The notes below the pieces were generated by a model. The model ran no database searches. It was given only the letters and a program-made list of their open reading frames with translations, and was not told where the DNA came from. From the NCBI RefSeq assembly GCF_026410385.1, contig NZ_JAPMLT010000002.1:372001-436000 (forward strand): a stretch of 64,000 bases of DNA, given 5' to 3'. Below are positions 15,167 through 28,138 of this stretch, one piece after another (the stretch's first letter is position 1; each line of letters opens with the position of its first letter). The DNA comes from Tumebacillus lacus. Lineage in GTDB: Bacteria > Bacillota > Bacilli > Tumebacillales > Tumebacillaceae. The translations under genes were made by a program, and so were the position numbers.

Positions 15167-17071
15167 TTATCGCACACCTCCAATCGCATACATCGCGGCC
15201 CCGAGCAGTACGACTGCGCCGAGCACGGTGATCAACCCGTAGGTTTGCACCTGGCCGTTTTGCGCGTACTTCAGGCCGAGAGCGCCGACGTACGTGCCTT
15301 GCCCCACGAGGCGGACAATGCCGTCGACGATCCATTTGTCGATAAAGTTCAAGATGCGGCCGATCCAGACGACCGGGAGGACGATGGCGTAGTGGTAGAT
15401 CTCATCCACGTAGAACTTGTTGTAGGACAGGTTGTACAGCGGACGGAGCGCACCGTTTGCCAAGCGTTCCGGGTTGATCGACTTCGTTTTGTACATCAGG
15501 TAGGCAAGACCGATGCCCGCCAGCGCGACGAGGGTCGCAACGTACGGCATCCACGAGACATGCTCCGGGTGTGCGCCGTAGTGCAGGCCGCCCGCTTGCA
15601 GGAAGTCTGCCAGCGCGTAGTCGGTGACCGGCGAGTTGAACAGGCCGGAGACGAGTGCCATGATCGCCAGCAGCACCAGCGGAATGGTCATCACAGGACC
15701 CGACTCATGCGCATGGTCCCACGTGTCTTTGTCACCGCGGAACTCCCCGGTGAAGGTCATGAAGAACACGCGGAAGATGTAGAACGCGGTGCAGAACGCG
15801 GCGATCAGGCCGATCACGAACAGGAGCGTGTTGCCGGACGCGTACGCGCCGAGCAAGATCTCGTCCTTCGACCAGAAGCCGGCGAACGGCGGGATGCCGG
15901 ACAGTGCCAACGCGCCGATCAGGAAGGTCCAGCCGGTAACCGGCATCTTCTTCCACAGGCCGCCCATTGAGCGGATGTCCTGGTTGTGGTGCAGGGCGTG
16001 GATCACGGAGCCTGCCGCCAAGAACAGCAGCGCCTTGAAGAAGGCGTGGGTCATCAGGTGGAACACGGACGCCACATAGGCGGAGACGCCGAGCGCCATC
16101 ACCATGTAGCCGAGTTGCGAGACGGTCGAGTAGGCGACCACCCGCTTGATGTCGTTTTGCGTGAGACCGATCAGCGCGGCGAAGATCGCCGTGATGCCGC
16201 CGATGACCGCGATGACAGTCAGCGCCGTCTCAGATGCGGCAAAGATCGGGAAGGCGCGAGCGACGAGATAGACGCCCGCGGCGACCATCGTCGCGGCGTG
16301 GATCAGCGCCGACACAGGGGTCGGGCCTTCCATCGCGTCCGGCAACCAGGTGTGCAGCGGGAACTGCGCCGATTTGCCGATCGCACCGATGAAGATCAGG
16401 ATCGCAACCAGCGTGATGAACGCTTCCGGAGAGATCCAGTCGATGGCGAAGTTTTTCGACTCTACCGCTTGGAAGACACCTGCATAGTCGAACGTGCCGG
16501 TAGCCACAAACAGCAGCATGATGCCGATGAACAGACCGACGTCACCGATACGAGTGACGATAAATGCTTTTTTTGCAGCCGCTGCCGCTTCCGGCTTGTA
16601 GTACCAGAAGCCGACGAGCAGGAACGAGCACAGACCGACCAATTCCCAGAAGATGTAGACCTGGAGCAGGTTCGGCGAGATGACCAGCCCGAGCATCGAG
16701 AAGACGAACAGGCTGAGATATTGATAGAACACGACGAAGCGTTCGTCGCCTTTCATGTAGCTCTTCGAGAAGAGGAACACCAGCGTCGAGACGAACGTGA
16801 CGACCGCCAGCATCATCGCGTTGAGCGCGGTGACTTCATAGCCCATCGAGAGCGTATACGAGCCGACCGTCAGCCAGTGGAACATGTACGGGGCTCCCGG
16901 GCCGTTCGCCTGCACTTCAGATAAAATCATCAGCGACACGACGAATGCAGCCAGCGAGGCCAGCACAGCAATCGCAGTGACGACACCCTCTTGCGCCCGC
17001 CGTCCGAGCACGAACAGGAGCAGATACGCCACCAGCGGGAAGAGGGGAACTAACCAGGCATACTCAACCAT
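15167..17071 (-). CDS. nuoL: NADH-quinone oxidoreductase-like complex subunit L
   Basis: A 634-residue, the largest antiporter-like subunit. It has the NuoL core (FWELVGLCSFLLVGFWYYKPEAAAAAKKAFIVTRIGD and AQFPLHTWLPDAMEGPTPVSALIHAATMVAAGVY) followed by the C-terminal extension (about 490-634) that forms the lateral helix across M and N. Length and motifs are normal. It follows nuoK by about 40 bp and abuts nuoM. Confidence 0.95.
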   Translation of the reverse strand: MVEYAWLVPLFPLVAYLLLFVLGRRAQEGVVTAIAVLASLAAFVVSLMILSEVQANGPGAPYMFHWLTVGSYTLSMGYEVTALNAMMLAVVTFVSTLVFLFSKSYMKGDERFVVFYQYLSLFVFSMLGLVISPNLLQVYIFWELVGLCSFLLVGFWYYKPEAAAAAKKAFIVTRIGDVGLFIGIMLLFVATGTFDYAGVFQAVESKNFAIDWISPEAFITLVAILIFIGAIGKSAQFPLHTWLPDAMEGPTPVSALIHAATMVAAGVYLVARAFPIFAASETALTVIAVIGGITAIFAALIGLTQNDIKRVVAYSTVSQLGYMVMALGVSAYVASVFHLMTHAFFKALLFLAAGSVIHALHHNQDIRSMGGLWKKMPVTGWTFLIGALALSGIPPFAGFWSKDEILLGAYASGNTLLFVIGLIAAFCTAFYIFRVFFMTFTGEFRGDKDTWDHAHESGPVMTIPLVLLAIMALVSGLFNSPVTDYALADFLQAGGLHYGAHPEHVSWMPYVATLVALAGIGLAYLMYKTKSINPERLANGALRPLYNLSYNKFYVDEIYHYAIVLPVVWIGRILNFIDKWIVDGIVRLVGQGTYVGALGLKYAQNGQVQTYGLITVLGAVVLLGAAMYAIGGVR

Positions 17072-17113
17072 ATGATCACCTTTCTCCGTTGTTTGAAATG
17101 GGATGCAAGCCCG

Positions 17114-17422
17114 TTACCACTTCATCAGGTCTTGATCCCGCACATCGCTGGTGTTGCGATTGCGATACAGCGCGATCAGGATCGCAAGGCCTACAGCGAG
17201 CTCCGCCGCTGCAATCGTCATCGCAAAGAGGGTGAACACCTGACCGTTGATCGCCGGGACGAGACCGAAGCGAGCGAACGTGAGGAGGTTGATGTTGGCC
17301 GCGTTGAGCATCAACTCAATCGACACGAGGACGATGATGATGTTGCGCTTCGTCAGGGCACCGTAGAGACCGATGCAGAACAAGATAGCCGCAAGCGTCA
17401 GAAACTGTTCGACCGATAACAC
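17114..17422 (-). CDS. nuoK: NADH-quinone oxidoreductase-like complex subunit K
   Basis: A 102-residue subunit with three helices. The conserved membrane glutamates are present in [15 protein letters not shown] and in [15 protein letters not shown]. One base separates it from nuoJ. Confidence 0.95.
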   Translation of the reverse strand: MLSVEQFLTLAAILFCIGLYGALTKRNIIIVLVSIELMLNAANINLLTFARFGLVPAINGQVFTLFAMTIAAAELAVGLAILIALYRNRNTSDVRDQDLMKW

Positions 17423-17423
17423 G

Positions 17424-17954
17424 TTACTCCTCCTCCTTCTTCGCCAGCGTGATGGCGCCGACCAGTGCGACGATCAGCACGACGGAGACCAATTCGAACG
17501 GGATGACGTACTGGTTGAACAGCGACTCCCCGATCAGTTTGACGTTGTCTTCCCCTTGCCACGGCGACTCCGCAGACGGAGTGGGCCATTTGACGCCGGA
17601 GAATTTGACCGCCCACAGCACGATGAAGCCGAGACCGGCCGCGCCGATGGCAGCCCAGACCGGGTGTGCGGTGAGTTTTTGCGGCATTTCGACCTCGTCG
17701 TGACGGGTCAGCATGATCGCAAACAAGAGCATGATCGTGATCGCACCTGCGTAGAGCAGGACTTGGATGAACGCGAGGAACTCCGCCTCGAGCATCAAGA
17801 AGACGGCCGCTACGCCGATGAAGACGCCGCCGATGGCCATCGCCATGTACATGACCTTGCGCAAGGACAGCAGGAGCACCCCGCAGGCGATCACAAACAG
17901 CGAGATCAGGAAGAAGGCCACCGACTGTCCGGTGATTGCAAATCCGGAAAACAT
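17424..17954 (-). CDS. nuoJ: NADH-quinone oxidoreductase-like complex subunit J
   Basis: A 176-residue membrane subunit with about five helices. The conserved block [24 protein letters not shown] (residues about 53-76), which forms the pi-bulge helix, identifies it. The ATG overlaps the nuoI stop by one base. A loop enriched in Trp/Pro/Glu (residues about 115-140) separates the last helices. Confidence 0.95.
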   Translation of the reverse strand: MFSGFAITGQSVAFFLISLFVIACGVLLLSLRKVMYMAMAIGGVFIGVAAVFLMLEAEFLAFIQVLLYAGAITIMLLFAIMLTRHDEVEMPQKLTAHPVWAAIGAAGLGFIVLWAVKFSGVKWPTPSAESPWQGEDNVKLIGESLFNQYVIPFELVSVVLIVALVGAITLAKKEEE

Positions 17955-18397
17955 TACTTGACACCTCCGGATTGTTCTTCTGTTTCGCCTTTTTTCAGGA
18001 GACCGTCACTGACGCGGGCGTTTTCGTCCAGCCAGTAGATATTCTTGTAGAGGTCGACGCGGTTGTACGTCGCCAATTCGAATTTATCGGACATCTGAAT
18101 GGCTTCGGTCGGGCAGACCTCTGTGCACAGGTCGCAGAGGATGCAGATCTCAAAGTTGATGTCGTACGTGTCGATGTGCAGCTTTTTGTCTTCACGTTTG
18201 GAGCCGGACAGCGAGATGCAGGACGTCGGGCAGACGCGCGCGCATTGGTTGCACACGATGCATTTCTCCGGGTAAAACTTGTGCACGCCGCGGAACCGTT
18301 CGCCGAAATCAGGCATGACGTCCGGGTATTGCAGGGTGATCTTTTTATGAGCCAATTGTTTAAAGGTGACTTTCAAGCCTTTCAGGAAACCAAACAT
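17954..18397 (-). CDS. nuoI: NADH-quinone oxidoreductase-like complex subunit I (2x[4Fe-4S])
   Basis: A 147-residue peripheral-arm subunit that carries electrons to NuoB. Two ferredoxin motifs are intact: Cys46/49/52/56 (CIVCNQCARVCP) and Cys85/88/91/95 (CILCDLCTEVCP). The N-terminal amphipathic segment fits membrane attachment. GGGGTGAAAAG precedes ATG 18397. Because nuoE, nuoF and nuoG are absent from the operon, NuoI is a candidate entry point for electrons from a soluble donor such as ferredoxin; that is an inference. Confidence 0.95.
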   Translation of the reverse strand: MFGFLKGLKVTFKQLAHKKITLQYPDVMPDFGERFRGVHKFYPEKCIVCNQCARVCPTSCISLSGSKREDKKLHIDTYDINFEICILCDLCTEVCPTEAIQMSDKFELATYNRVDLYKNIYWLDENARVSDGLLKKGETEEQSGGVK

Positions 18398-18416
18398 CTT
18401 TTCACCCCGTTTCGGT

Positions 18417-19415
18417 TTACACCAGCGTCATGACGACGGCGGTGGCGACGAGATTGAGCAGCGCCAACGGGATCAGCACTTTCCAGGAGAAGGAAAGCAA
18501 CTGGTCCGTGCGGATCCGCGGCATGGTGGCGCGAACCCAGAAGAAGAAGAAGATAAACGCCGATACTTTGATGGCGAACCAGAGCCAGCCCGGCAGGAAC
18601 GGTCCTTCCCAGCCGCCGAAGTACATCGTGGTCGCCAGAGCGGACATCGCAAAGACGTACACGTACTCAGCCAGCATGTAGAAGGCGAAGCGGAAGCCGG
18701 AATACTCGGTGAAGTAGCCTGCTACCAACTCCGACTCGGCTTCCGGCAAGTCGAACGGTGTGCGGTTCAACTCGGCCGTCGCAGAGATGATGAAGATGAT
18801 GAAGCCAAAGAACTGCGGCACGATATACCAGACGTACGGGAAGTTCTTTTGTGCTTCGACGATCTCGACGAGGTTCATCGAGCCGGACATCAGGACGACG
18901 GCCAGCAGCGACATCGCCAACGGCACTTCGTAGGAGATCATCTGCGCTGCGGAGCGCATGCCGCCGATCAGCGCGTATTTGTTGTTCGATGCCCAACCGC
19001 CGAGCACGACCCCGATGATCGTCAGAGCGGACAGAGCGATGTAGTAGATGACGCCGACGTTGCTTGCCGCCGTAAAGATGTGCGTCGCCGAAAACGGAAT
19101 GACGGCGAGAACCATGAACGACGGGAAGAACGCGATGATCGGCGCGATCAGGAACATCGTGCGGTCGGCCTTGGCCGGGACAATGTCCTCTTTGATCAGG
19201 AGTTTCAGGACGTCGGCGATCGTTTGGAACAGACCGAGCGGACCTACGCGGTTCGGACCGATCCGCCATTGCATCCAGCCGATGACCTTGCGCTCAAAGT
19301 AGATCGTATAAGTGACGACCCCGAGGATAAAGCCGAGGACGATGACAGCGCCGAGCGCCATGTTGAGGAACGTCATCCCCGACATCGGTTTATCCAGCCA
19401 CGTGAACATTTCCAT
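18417..19415 (-). CDS. nuoH: NADH-quinone oxidoreductase-like complex subunit H
   Basis: A 332-residue membrane subunit (about eight helices) that forms the quinone tunnel with NuoB and NuoD. Family signatures are YFERKVIGWMQWRIGPNRVGPLG near the start and TPFDLPEAESELVAGYFTEYSG, the Glu-rich loop of the E-channel, in the middle. GGGGAGG precedes ATG 19415, and nuoD ends one base upstream. Confidence 0.95.
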   Translation of the reverse strand: MEMFTWLDKPMSGMTFLNMALGAVIVLGFILGVVTYTIYFERKVIGWMQWRIGPNRVGPLGLFQTIADVLKLLIKEDIVPAKADRTMFLIAPIIAFFPSFMVLAVIPFSATHIFTAASNVGVIYYIALSALTIIGVVLGGWASNNKYALIGGMRSAAQMISYEVPLAMSLLAVVLMSGSMNLVEIVEAQKNFPYVWYIVPQFFGFIIFIISATAELNRTPFDLPEAESELVAGYFTEYSGFRFAFYMLAEYVYVFAMSALATTMYFGGWEGPFLPGWLWFAIKVSAFIFFFFWVRATMPRIRTDQLLSFSWKVLIPLALLNLVATAVVMTLV

Positions 19416-20516
19416 TTATGCGTCGACCTCCCCAAGCACGATATCGACAGCCCCGAGGATGGCGATCAAGTTGGACATCGACTGGCCGACCAACAGCTTC
19501 GGCAACAGTTGCAGGTTGACGAAGGAGGGGCGGCGGAATTTCAGGCGGTACGGTTTGTCCTTGCCTTCCGAGACGATGTAGACGCCGAGTTCCCCGCGAG
19601 CGCCTTCGACAGCCGAGTAGTACTCGCCGGCCGGGACGCGGAGGATCTTCGGCACCTTGCCCATCACCGGGCCTTCCGGGATCTGATCGAGCGCTTGCTC
19701 GACGATCCGCAACGACTGCTCGATCTCTTTGAGGTGACACATGTAGCGGTCGTAGCAGTCGCCGTTCTCCCCGACGACCACGTCAAAGTCAAAGCGGTCG
19801 TAGATCGAGTACGGTTTGTTTTTGCGCAGGTCCCAGTTGAAGCCGGTCGAGCGCAGGTTGATACCGGACATCGCGAAGTTGATCGCGGTTTCGGTGTCAA
19901 ATTTGCCGATGCCTTTGACGCGGTTCAAGAAGATCTCGTTGCCGGTGACCAACTCGTGGTACATGTCCATCTGCTTCTTGAGATGTTGGACAAATTGTTT
20001 TGCTTCTTCAACCCAGCCCTCCGGCGTGTCCCATTTGACACCGCCGACGCGCATGTAGTTGAAGGTCAGGCGCGCCCCGCAGAGGCGGTTGAAGAGATCG
20101 ATGATCTTTTCACGCTCGGCGAAGACGTAGAGGAACGGACTCATCGCGCCAAGGTCCAGCAGGTATGTACCGAAGAAGACCAAGTGCGAGGCGATGCGTT
20201 GCAGTTCTGCGACGATGACGCGCAGATGTTCGGCGCGTTCTGGAACTTCCAGGTCCATCGCCTTTTCGACCGCGCCCACGATCGCGTGGTTGTTGATCAT
20301 CGAGGCGAGGTAGTCCAAGCGGTCGGTGTATGGGATGATCTGCGTGTATTGCAGATCTTCGGCCAGTTTTTCCGTGCCGCGGTGGAGGTAGCCGACGACC
20401 GGCTCGGCGTCGACGATGATCTCACCGTCGACTTTGACGACCACGCGCAACACCCCGTGCGTACTCGGATGCTGGGGGCCGATGTTCATTAAGAGTTCTT
20501 CCGTGCGAATTGCCAT
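19416..20516 (-). CDS. nuoD: NADH-quinone oxidoreductase-like complex subunit D (49 kDa)
   Basis: A 366-residue quinone-site subunit, separate from NuoC. The MNIGPQHPSTHGVLR motif holds the quinone-headgroup His, and the DPLTDR-equivalent DYLASM region and C-terminal IVLGEVDA end are present. The length is shorter than fused NuoCD and matches Gram-positive NuoD. GGAAAGGA precedes ATG 20516. Confidence 0.95.
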   Translation of the reverse strand: MAIRTEELLMNIGPQHPSTHGVLRVVVKVDGEIIVDAEPVVGYLHRGTEKLAEDLQYTQIIPYTDRLDYLASMINNHAIVGAVEKAMDLEVPERAEHLRVIVAELQRIASHLVFFGTYLLDLGAMSPFLYVFAEREKIIDLFNRLCGARLTFNYMRVGGVKWDTPEGWVEEAKQFVQHLKKQMDMYHELVTGNEIFLNRVKGIGKFDTETAINFAMSGINLRSTGFNWDLRKNKPYSIYDRFDFDVVVGENGDCYDRYMCHLKEIEQSLRIVEQALDQIPEGPVMGKVPKILRVPAGEYYSAVEGARGELGVYIVSEGKDKPYRLKFRRPSFVNLQLLPKLLVGQSMSNLIAILGAVDIVLGEVDA

Positions 20517-20531
20517 CGTAATCCTTTCCCC

Positions 20532-21245
20532 CTAGTCCATGACGACGTAATCTTTGCGAAGCGGGTGACCCTGCCACTCTTCTTCGAGCATGATGCGGCG
20601 CAGGTCGGGATGTCCTTCGAAGCGCAGGCCGAGCAGGTCGTAGATCTCGCGCTCTTCCCAGTTGAAGCCGGAGAAGATCGGGGTGATCGACGGGACGCTG
20701 CCGTTGTCGCGCGCACCGCGGACTTTCAAAGCGATGTCGTAGTCGAGTTCGAAGGAATGCAGGAGGGTGAACACTTCGATGTACCCTTTGTCTTTGTAGT
20801 CGGTGCCGGCCATCGCTTCCGGGTAGAAGAAGAGCAGCGAGGGATCGGTTTTGACGTACTCGACGGTGTCGACCCAGTACTCGGGCTTGATCACGAGGGT
20901 CGGGGTGATTTTTTTCACGTCCGCTTCCTCGATCGCAGCGTCGCCGAATTTGGTAGCGATCTTGCCTTTGATCGTTTCGAGGCGTTGCTGGGCTTCGATC
21001 AGGCGCGGGTCCGGCTCTTTCTCCGGCTCCGGAGCCTTCTCGGCAGCAGGCTTGGCCGCAGCCGCCGGTTTCGGAGCAGCGGGCTTCGCTTCCGGGGTGG
21101 CTTCTGCCTTCGGTGCTTCCGGGGCAGCGTCTGCCTTCGGTGCTTCCGGCTTGGCTTCTGCCTTCGGTGCTTCCGATTGCGTTTCGGTTTTTGCCGGTTC
21201 TTCCGGTTTTACGGTTTCTTCAGGCGCTTTGTTTTCTTCGCTCAT
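20532..21245 (-). CDS. nuoC: NADH-quinone oxidoreductase-like complex subunit C with low-complexity N-terminal extension
   Basis: A 237-residue 30-kDa-type subunit. The folded NuoC domain occupies about residues 85-237 and ends in the family signature FNWEEREIYDLLGLRFEGHPDLRRIML...W-GHPLRKDY. The first 80 residues are almost only Ala, Pro, Glu, Lys and Thr, with EAPKAEA-type heptads repeated several times. The extension is part of the gene: AAGAAGGTGC lies just before the ATG at 21245, and nuoB ends one base upstream. It is probably a disordered tail and could be a tether or a product of repeat expansion. Confidence 0.93.
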   Translation of the reverse strand: MSEENKAPEETVKPEEPAKTETQSEAPKAEAKPEAPKADAAPEAPKAEATPEAKPAAPKPAAAAKPAAEKAPEPEKEPDPRLIEAQQRLETIKGKIATKFGDAAIEEADVKKITPTLVIKPEYWVDTVEYVKTDPSLLFFYPEAMAGTDYKDKGYIEVFTLLHSFELDYDIALKVRGARDNGSVPSITPIFSGFNWEEREIYDLLGLRFEGHPDLRRIMLEEEWQGHPLRKDYVVMD

Positions 21246-21797
21246 CTAGCGCACCTTCTTCCCTTTCGCTTCCAAGCGGATCTTCTCTTGGAGCTTATTC
21301 AGGCCGTAGATCAAGGCCGGCGGAGACGGCGGGCAGCCCGGGATGTAGACATCGACCGGGATGATCTGGTCAGCGCCCTTGACGACACTGTAGGCGCGCA
21401 CATACGGACCGCCTGCGGTTGCACAGGAGCCCATCGCCACCACCCATTTCGGTTCCGGCATCTGATCGTACAGACGCTTCAAAATCGGCGCCATCTTCTT
21501 CGTGATCGTGCCGGCGATGATGATGCAGTCCGCCTGACGCGGCGACGCCCGAAAGATGATGCCGAAGCGGTCGAGGTCATAGTGCGCCGCACCGGTGCCC
21601 ATCATCTCGATCCCGCAACATGCGGTCGCAAAAGTCAACGGCCAAAGCGAGTTGCTGCGCGCCCATGCCTTTACCTGTTCCAATGTGCCGATCAGCACAC
21701 CGGCCTTGCTCAATTCCTGCGACTCTTCTTTGCTGAACCCTTCGAACTGGACGTAAGCTGGTTCTTGCGGGTTGGCCGTGTTTTTCGTTACTTCCAT
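21246..21797 (-). CDS. nuoB: NADH-quinone oxidoreductase-like complex subunit B (N2 cluster)
   Basis: A 183-residue subunit that holds the terminal N2 [4Fe-4S] cluster. Its four ligands are visible: the tandem Cys60-Cys61, Cys125 in [10 protein letters not shown], and Cys155 in GCPPSPP. The gene overlaps the end of nuoA by 10 bases, with the ribosome binding site inside nuoA. Confidence 0.96.
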   Translation of the reverse strand: MEVTKNTANPQEPAYVQFEGFSKEESQELSKAGVLIGTLEQVKAWARSNSLWPLTFATACCGIEMMGTGAAHYDLDRFGIIFRASPRQADCIIIAGTITKKMAPILKRLYDQMPEPKWVVAMGSCATAGGPYVRAYSVVKGADQIIPVDVYIPGCPPSPPALIYGLNKLQEKIRLEAKGKKVR

Positions 21798-22156
21798 TCC
21801 AACACCTTCTTTTTCCAGGCATAGACGAGGCCGATTACAAGCAAGCCAAGGAAGATAAACATCTCGACGAGCCCGAAGACCCCCAGGGATTCAAACGAGA
21901 CTGCCCACGGATACAGGAACATGATCTCAACGTCGAACACTACGAACATCAATGCAAACAGATAGTAGCGGACGTTGTATTGAACATGCGCTTCGCCGAA
22001 CGGCTCCACCCCGGATTCATAGGTGGTCAGTTTTGCTTCGGTCGGGTTTTTCGGTCGCAACAGCGGCCCGAGAATCATCAACGCGCCGATCGGGAGCAAC
22101 AACCCTAAGACGAGGAACAGGGAGATAAAGACGTAACTGTTCCAATATGAGACCAT
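21788..22156 (-). CDS. nuoA: NADH-quinone oxidoreductase-like complex subunit A
   Basis: A 122-residue, three-helix subunit and the first gene of the operon. The conserved loop [39 protein letters not shown] identifies it. I chose ATG 22156 because GGAGGGG lies 6 bases upstream; the ATG codons at 22174 and 22171 lie before that site. A strong promoter sits about 50 bp upstream. Confidence 0.95.
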   Translation of the reverse strand: MVSYWNSYVFISLFLVLGLLLPIGALMILGPLLRPKNPTEAKLTTYESGVEPFGEAHVQYNVRYYLFALMFVVFDVEIMFLYPWAVSFESLGVFGLVEMFIFLGLLVIGLVYAWKKKVLEWK

Positions 22157-22203
22157 AATAGTCCCCTCCATCATGAGAAGATATTCAGAGTTTTGCCTTC
22201 AAC

Positions 22204-22232
22204 ATTATAACAAAGTCACTCAGCCATGTAAA
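22204..22232 (-). promoter_or_regulatory. Sigma-A type promoter of the nuo operon
   Basis: On the minus strand -35 TTTACA (22232-22227) and -10 TATAAT (22209-22204) are separated by 17 bases. The start point would be about 40-50 bp before nuoA. Confidence 0.8.
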
Positions 22233-22341
22233 ACCAACCTACCACTCTAGTTTCAACAACCTAACCAGTTCCCGTGATAAATAGTTTTCGAACCAGGTCG
22301 CGTCCTATTAGTTTTTGGCATTCTCTGCCGAAACATACAAA

Positions 22342-22367
22342 AACCCCACACGTTTTTGTGTGGGGTT
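22342..22367 (-). terminator. atp operon terminator
   Basis: AACCCCACAC (22342-22351) and GTGTGGGGTT (22358-22367), then T5 on the minus strand. It overlaps the region just after the atpC stop and insulates nuo from atp. Confidence 0.85.
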
Positions 22368-22374
22368 CTGTCGG

Positions 22375-22788
22375 CTAACGGCCGGTTTTGATTTTCGCGA
22401 CTTCCAAACGGTTCAGTGCGCGAGAGAGTGCGAGTTCCGCACGGCGAGCATCGATATCGCCCGATTTCGAGTCCTTGACGCGGCGTTCCGCACGCTCTTT
22501 GGCGCGGGACGCACGGTCTACGTCGATCTCCTCCGGGAGTTCGGCCGACTCAGCGAGCACCGTCACTTTATCCGGCTTGACTTCGAGGAAGCCGCCGGAT
22601 ACAGCGATGGTGTGGTCGCCTCCGTCCGTCTTGACGCGGAGTGCGCTGATCTTCAACGTGGTGACGACCGGGGAATGGCCAGCCATGATCCCGATATCGC
22701 CGTCACCGCCGCGAGCGATGATCAGGTTTGCTTCGTTCTCATACACTTTGCGTTCAGGAGTTACGATTTCGATCGGCATTTTTCTCAT
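22375..22788 (-). CDS. atpC: ATP synthase epsilon subunit
   Basis: A 137-residue central-stalk subunit that couples and regulates F1. It has the N-terminal beta-sandwich (MPIEIVTPERKVYENEANLIIARGGDGDIGIMAGHSPVVT) and the C-terminal two-helix domain (DRASRAKERAERRV...AELALSRALNRLEVA). AGGAGG lies 8 bases upstream of ATG 22788. It is the last gene of the atp operon. Confidence 0.96.
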   Translation of the reverse strand: MRKMPIEIVTPERKVYENEANLIIARGGDGDIGIMAGHSPVVTTLKISALRVKTDGGDHTIAVSGGFLEVKPDKVTVLAESAELPEEIDVDRASRAKERAERRVKDSKSGDIDARRAELALSRALNRLEVAKIKTGR

Positions 22789-22820
22789 ATCGAATTCCTC
22801 CTATGCCCCAATGCAGAGCA

Positions 22821-24254
<1,434 letters not shown>

Positions 24255-24262
24255 CTATCGAA

Positions 24263-25141
24263 CTATTGATTCTGTGCTTCAGCGCCGCCAACGATCTCCA
24301 TGATCTGCGTGGTGATCGCCGCTTGACGGGCACGGTTGAGTACGAGCGTGAGCGTGCCGATCATCTTCGACGCGTTGTCCGTAGCGGCACCCATCGAAGT
24401 CATCTTCGCACCGAACTCGCTCGCCTTCGACTCCAACAGCGCGCTGAAGATCAGAGTCTCAGCATACTTGGGGAGAAGGTTGTCGAGCACTGCTTCCGCA
24501 GACGGCTCGTATTCGTATTTCGAAGTGTGCACGCCCGGTTGCACGGTCTCTTGCTTGCCGCCCACATCTTCGAGCGGAAGCAGTTTACGGGTGACCGGGA
24601 CTTGCGTGATCGCATTGATGAATTGGTTGTAGACCAAGATGACTTCGTCGTAGACACCGTCTTGGAACAACTTCACGACATCATTTGCAATCGATTTGAT
24701 ATCCGCAAATGTCGGAGAATCCGACAGGCCAGTAGTTTCACCAACAATGGGATAACCGCGGCGTTGGAAGAAATCGCGCCCTTTGCGCCCGACGATGAAC
24801 AGGGCGTATTCGTTGTGAGACTTGCCTCTCACTTCGTTCAGCACAGTTCGGATGATCTGAGCGTTGAACGAACCCGCAAGACCCCGGTCGGTCGTCAGGA
24901 CGACATAACCGGTTTTCTTGACGGGACGCTTGACGAGCATCGGATGGTTCGCGGAACCGCTCCCCGAGGCGATGCTGCCGATTACTTCTTCCATTTTCCC
25001 TGCGTACGGACGCGCTTGCTCGACGCGCTCTTGCGCCCGACGCAGTTTCGCCGCAGCTACCATCTTCATCGCTTTGGTGATCTGCTGGGTGTTCTTCACG
25101 GATTTGATCCGGCGACGAATGTCGCGGGTATTTTGCGCCAT
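24263..25141 (-). CDS. atpG: ATP synthase gamma subunit
   Basis: The 292-residue rotor shaft of F1. The N-terminal helix (DIRRRIKSVKNTQQITKAMKMVAAAKLRRAQERVE) and the C-terminal helix (ATDNASKMIGTLTLVLNRARQAAITTQIMEIVGGA) are well conserved. ATG 25141 is chosen, with AAGGCGG about 8 bases upstream; a GTG three codons earlier overlaps the site. Confidence 0.96.
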   Translation of the reverse strand: MAQNTRDIRRRIKSVKNTQQITKAMKMVAAAKLRRAQERVEQARPYAGKMEEVIGSIASGSGSANHPMLVKRPVKKTGYVVLTTDRGLAGSFNAQIIRTVLNEVRGKSHNEYALFIVGRKGRDFFQRRGYPIVGETTGLSDSPTFADIKSIANDVVKLFQDGVYDEVILVYNQFINAITQVPVTRKLLPLEDVGGKQETVQPGVHTSKYEYEPSAEAVLDNLLPKYAETLIFSALLESKASEFGAKMTSMGAATDNASKMIGTLTLVLNRARQAAITTQIMEIVGGAEAQNQ

Positions 25142-25186
25142 GAATGACACCGCCTTTACATGAAATGGTCAGCTGGACGAGAGGAA

Positions 25187-27247
<2,061 letters not shown>

Positions 27248-27251
<4 letters not shown>

Positions 27252-27733
27252 ACGCGAACACCCATTTCCTTCACTGCTTCATCGAAGAGGGCTTTGTGGC
27301 CTTCCGCGTTCAGCTCTTGATGGATGATCTTGCCAGCCAACAGGACGGAGAGAGCCGCGACTTGTTCGCGAACTTCTGCCAGAGCCAGTTCTTTTTCACG
27401 CTTGATTTCAGCAGACGCTTCTTCGCGCAGACGGCGCGCTTCTGCTTCTGCAGCCGCTACGAGGTCAGCCGCTTGCTTGTCGCCGGAACGACGAGCGTTC
27501 TCCAGCATCTCAGCAGCTTCTTTCTTTGCGGAATCGATGGCAGCTTTGTGTTCCGCTGCCAGTCGCTCCACTTCTGCGCGGTTTTTCTCAGCAGAAGTGA
27601 TCTGGTTTTCGATATATTCAGCACGATCGCTCATCACTTTCATGAGCGGACCGAACGCGTACTTGCGCAAGAGCAGGAACAGCACAAGGAACACGGCCAG
27701 TTGCACCAGCATGGTGCCGAGTTGTGGCATCAT
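27248..27733 (-). CDS. atpF: ATP synthase b subunit
   Basis: A 161-residue peripheral-stalk subunit. One membrane helix (residues about 5-24, MLVQLAVFLVLFLLLRKYAF) is followed by a long charged coiled coil rich in Ala, Glu, Lys and Arg. AAAGGAG precedes ATG 27733. The order E-F-H is standard. Confidence 0.95.
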
Positions 27734-27832
27734 GAAGATTCACTCCTTTCGGGATCGGGTTAGACGAGACTGCGGACAAAAGGAAGGCGCAGGCGGTGAA
27801 ACCCGCCCCGCCGCCCTGCCGGTCGTCCGAGA

Positions 27833-28090
<258 letters not shown>

Positions 28091-28138
28091 TCATTTCGAA
28101 CGTTGAAACGAGAGACAACTTGTCGCGCGGACGAATCC

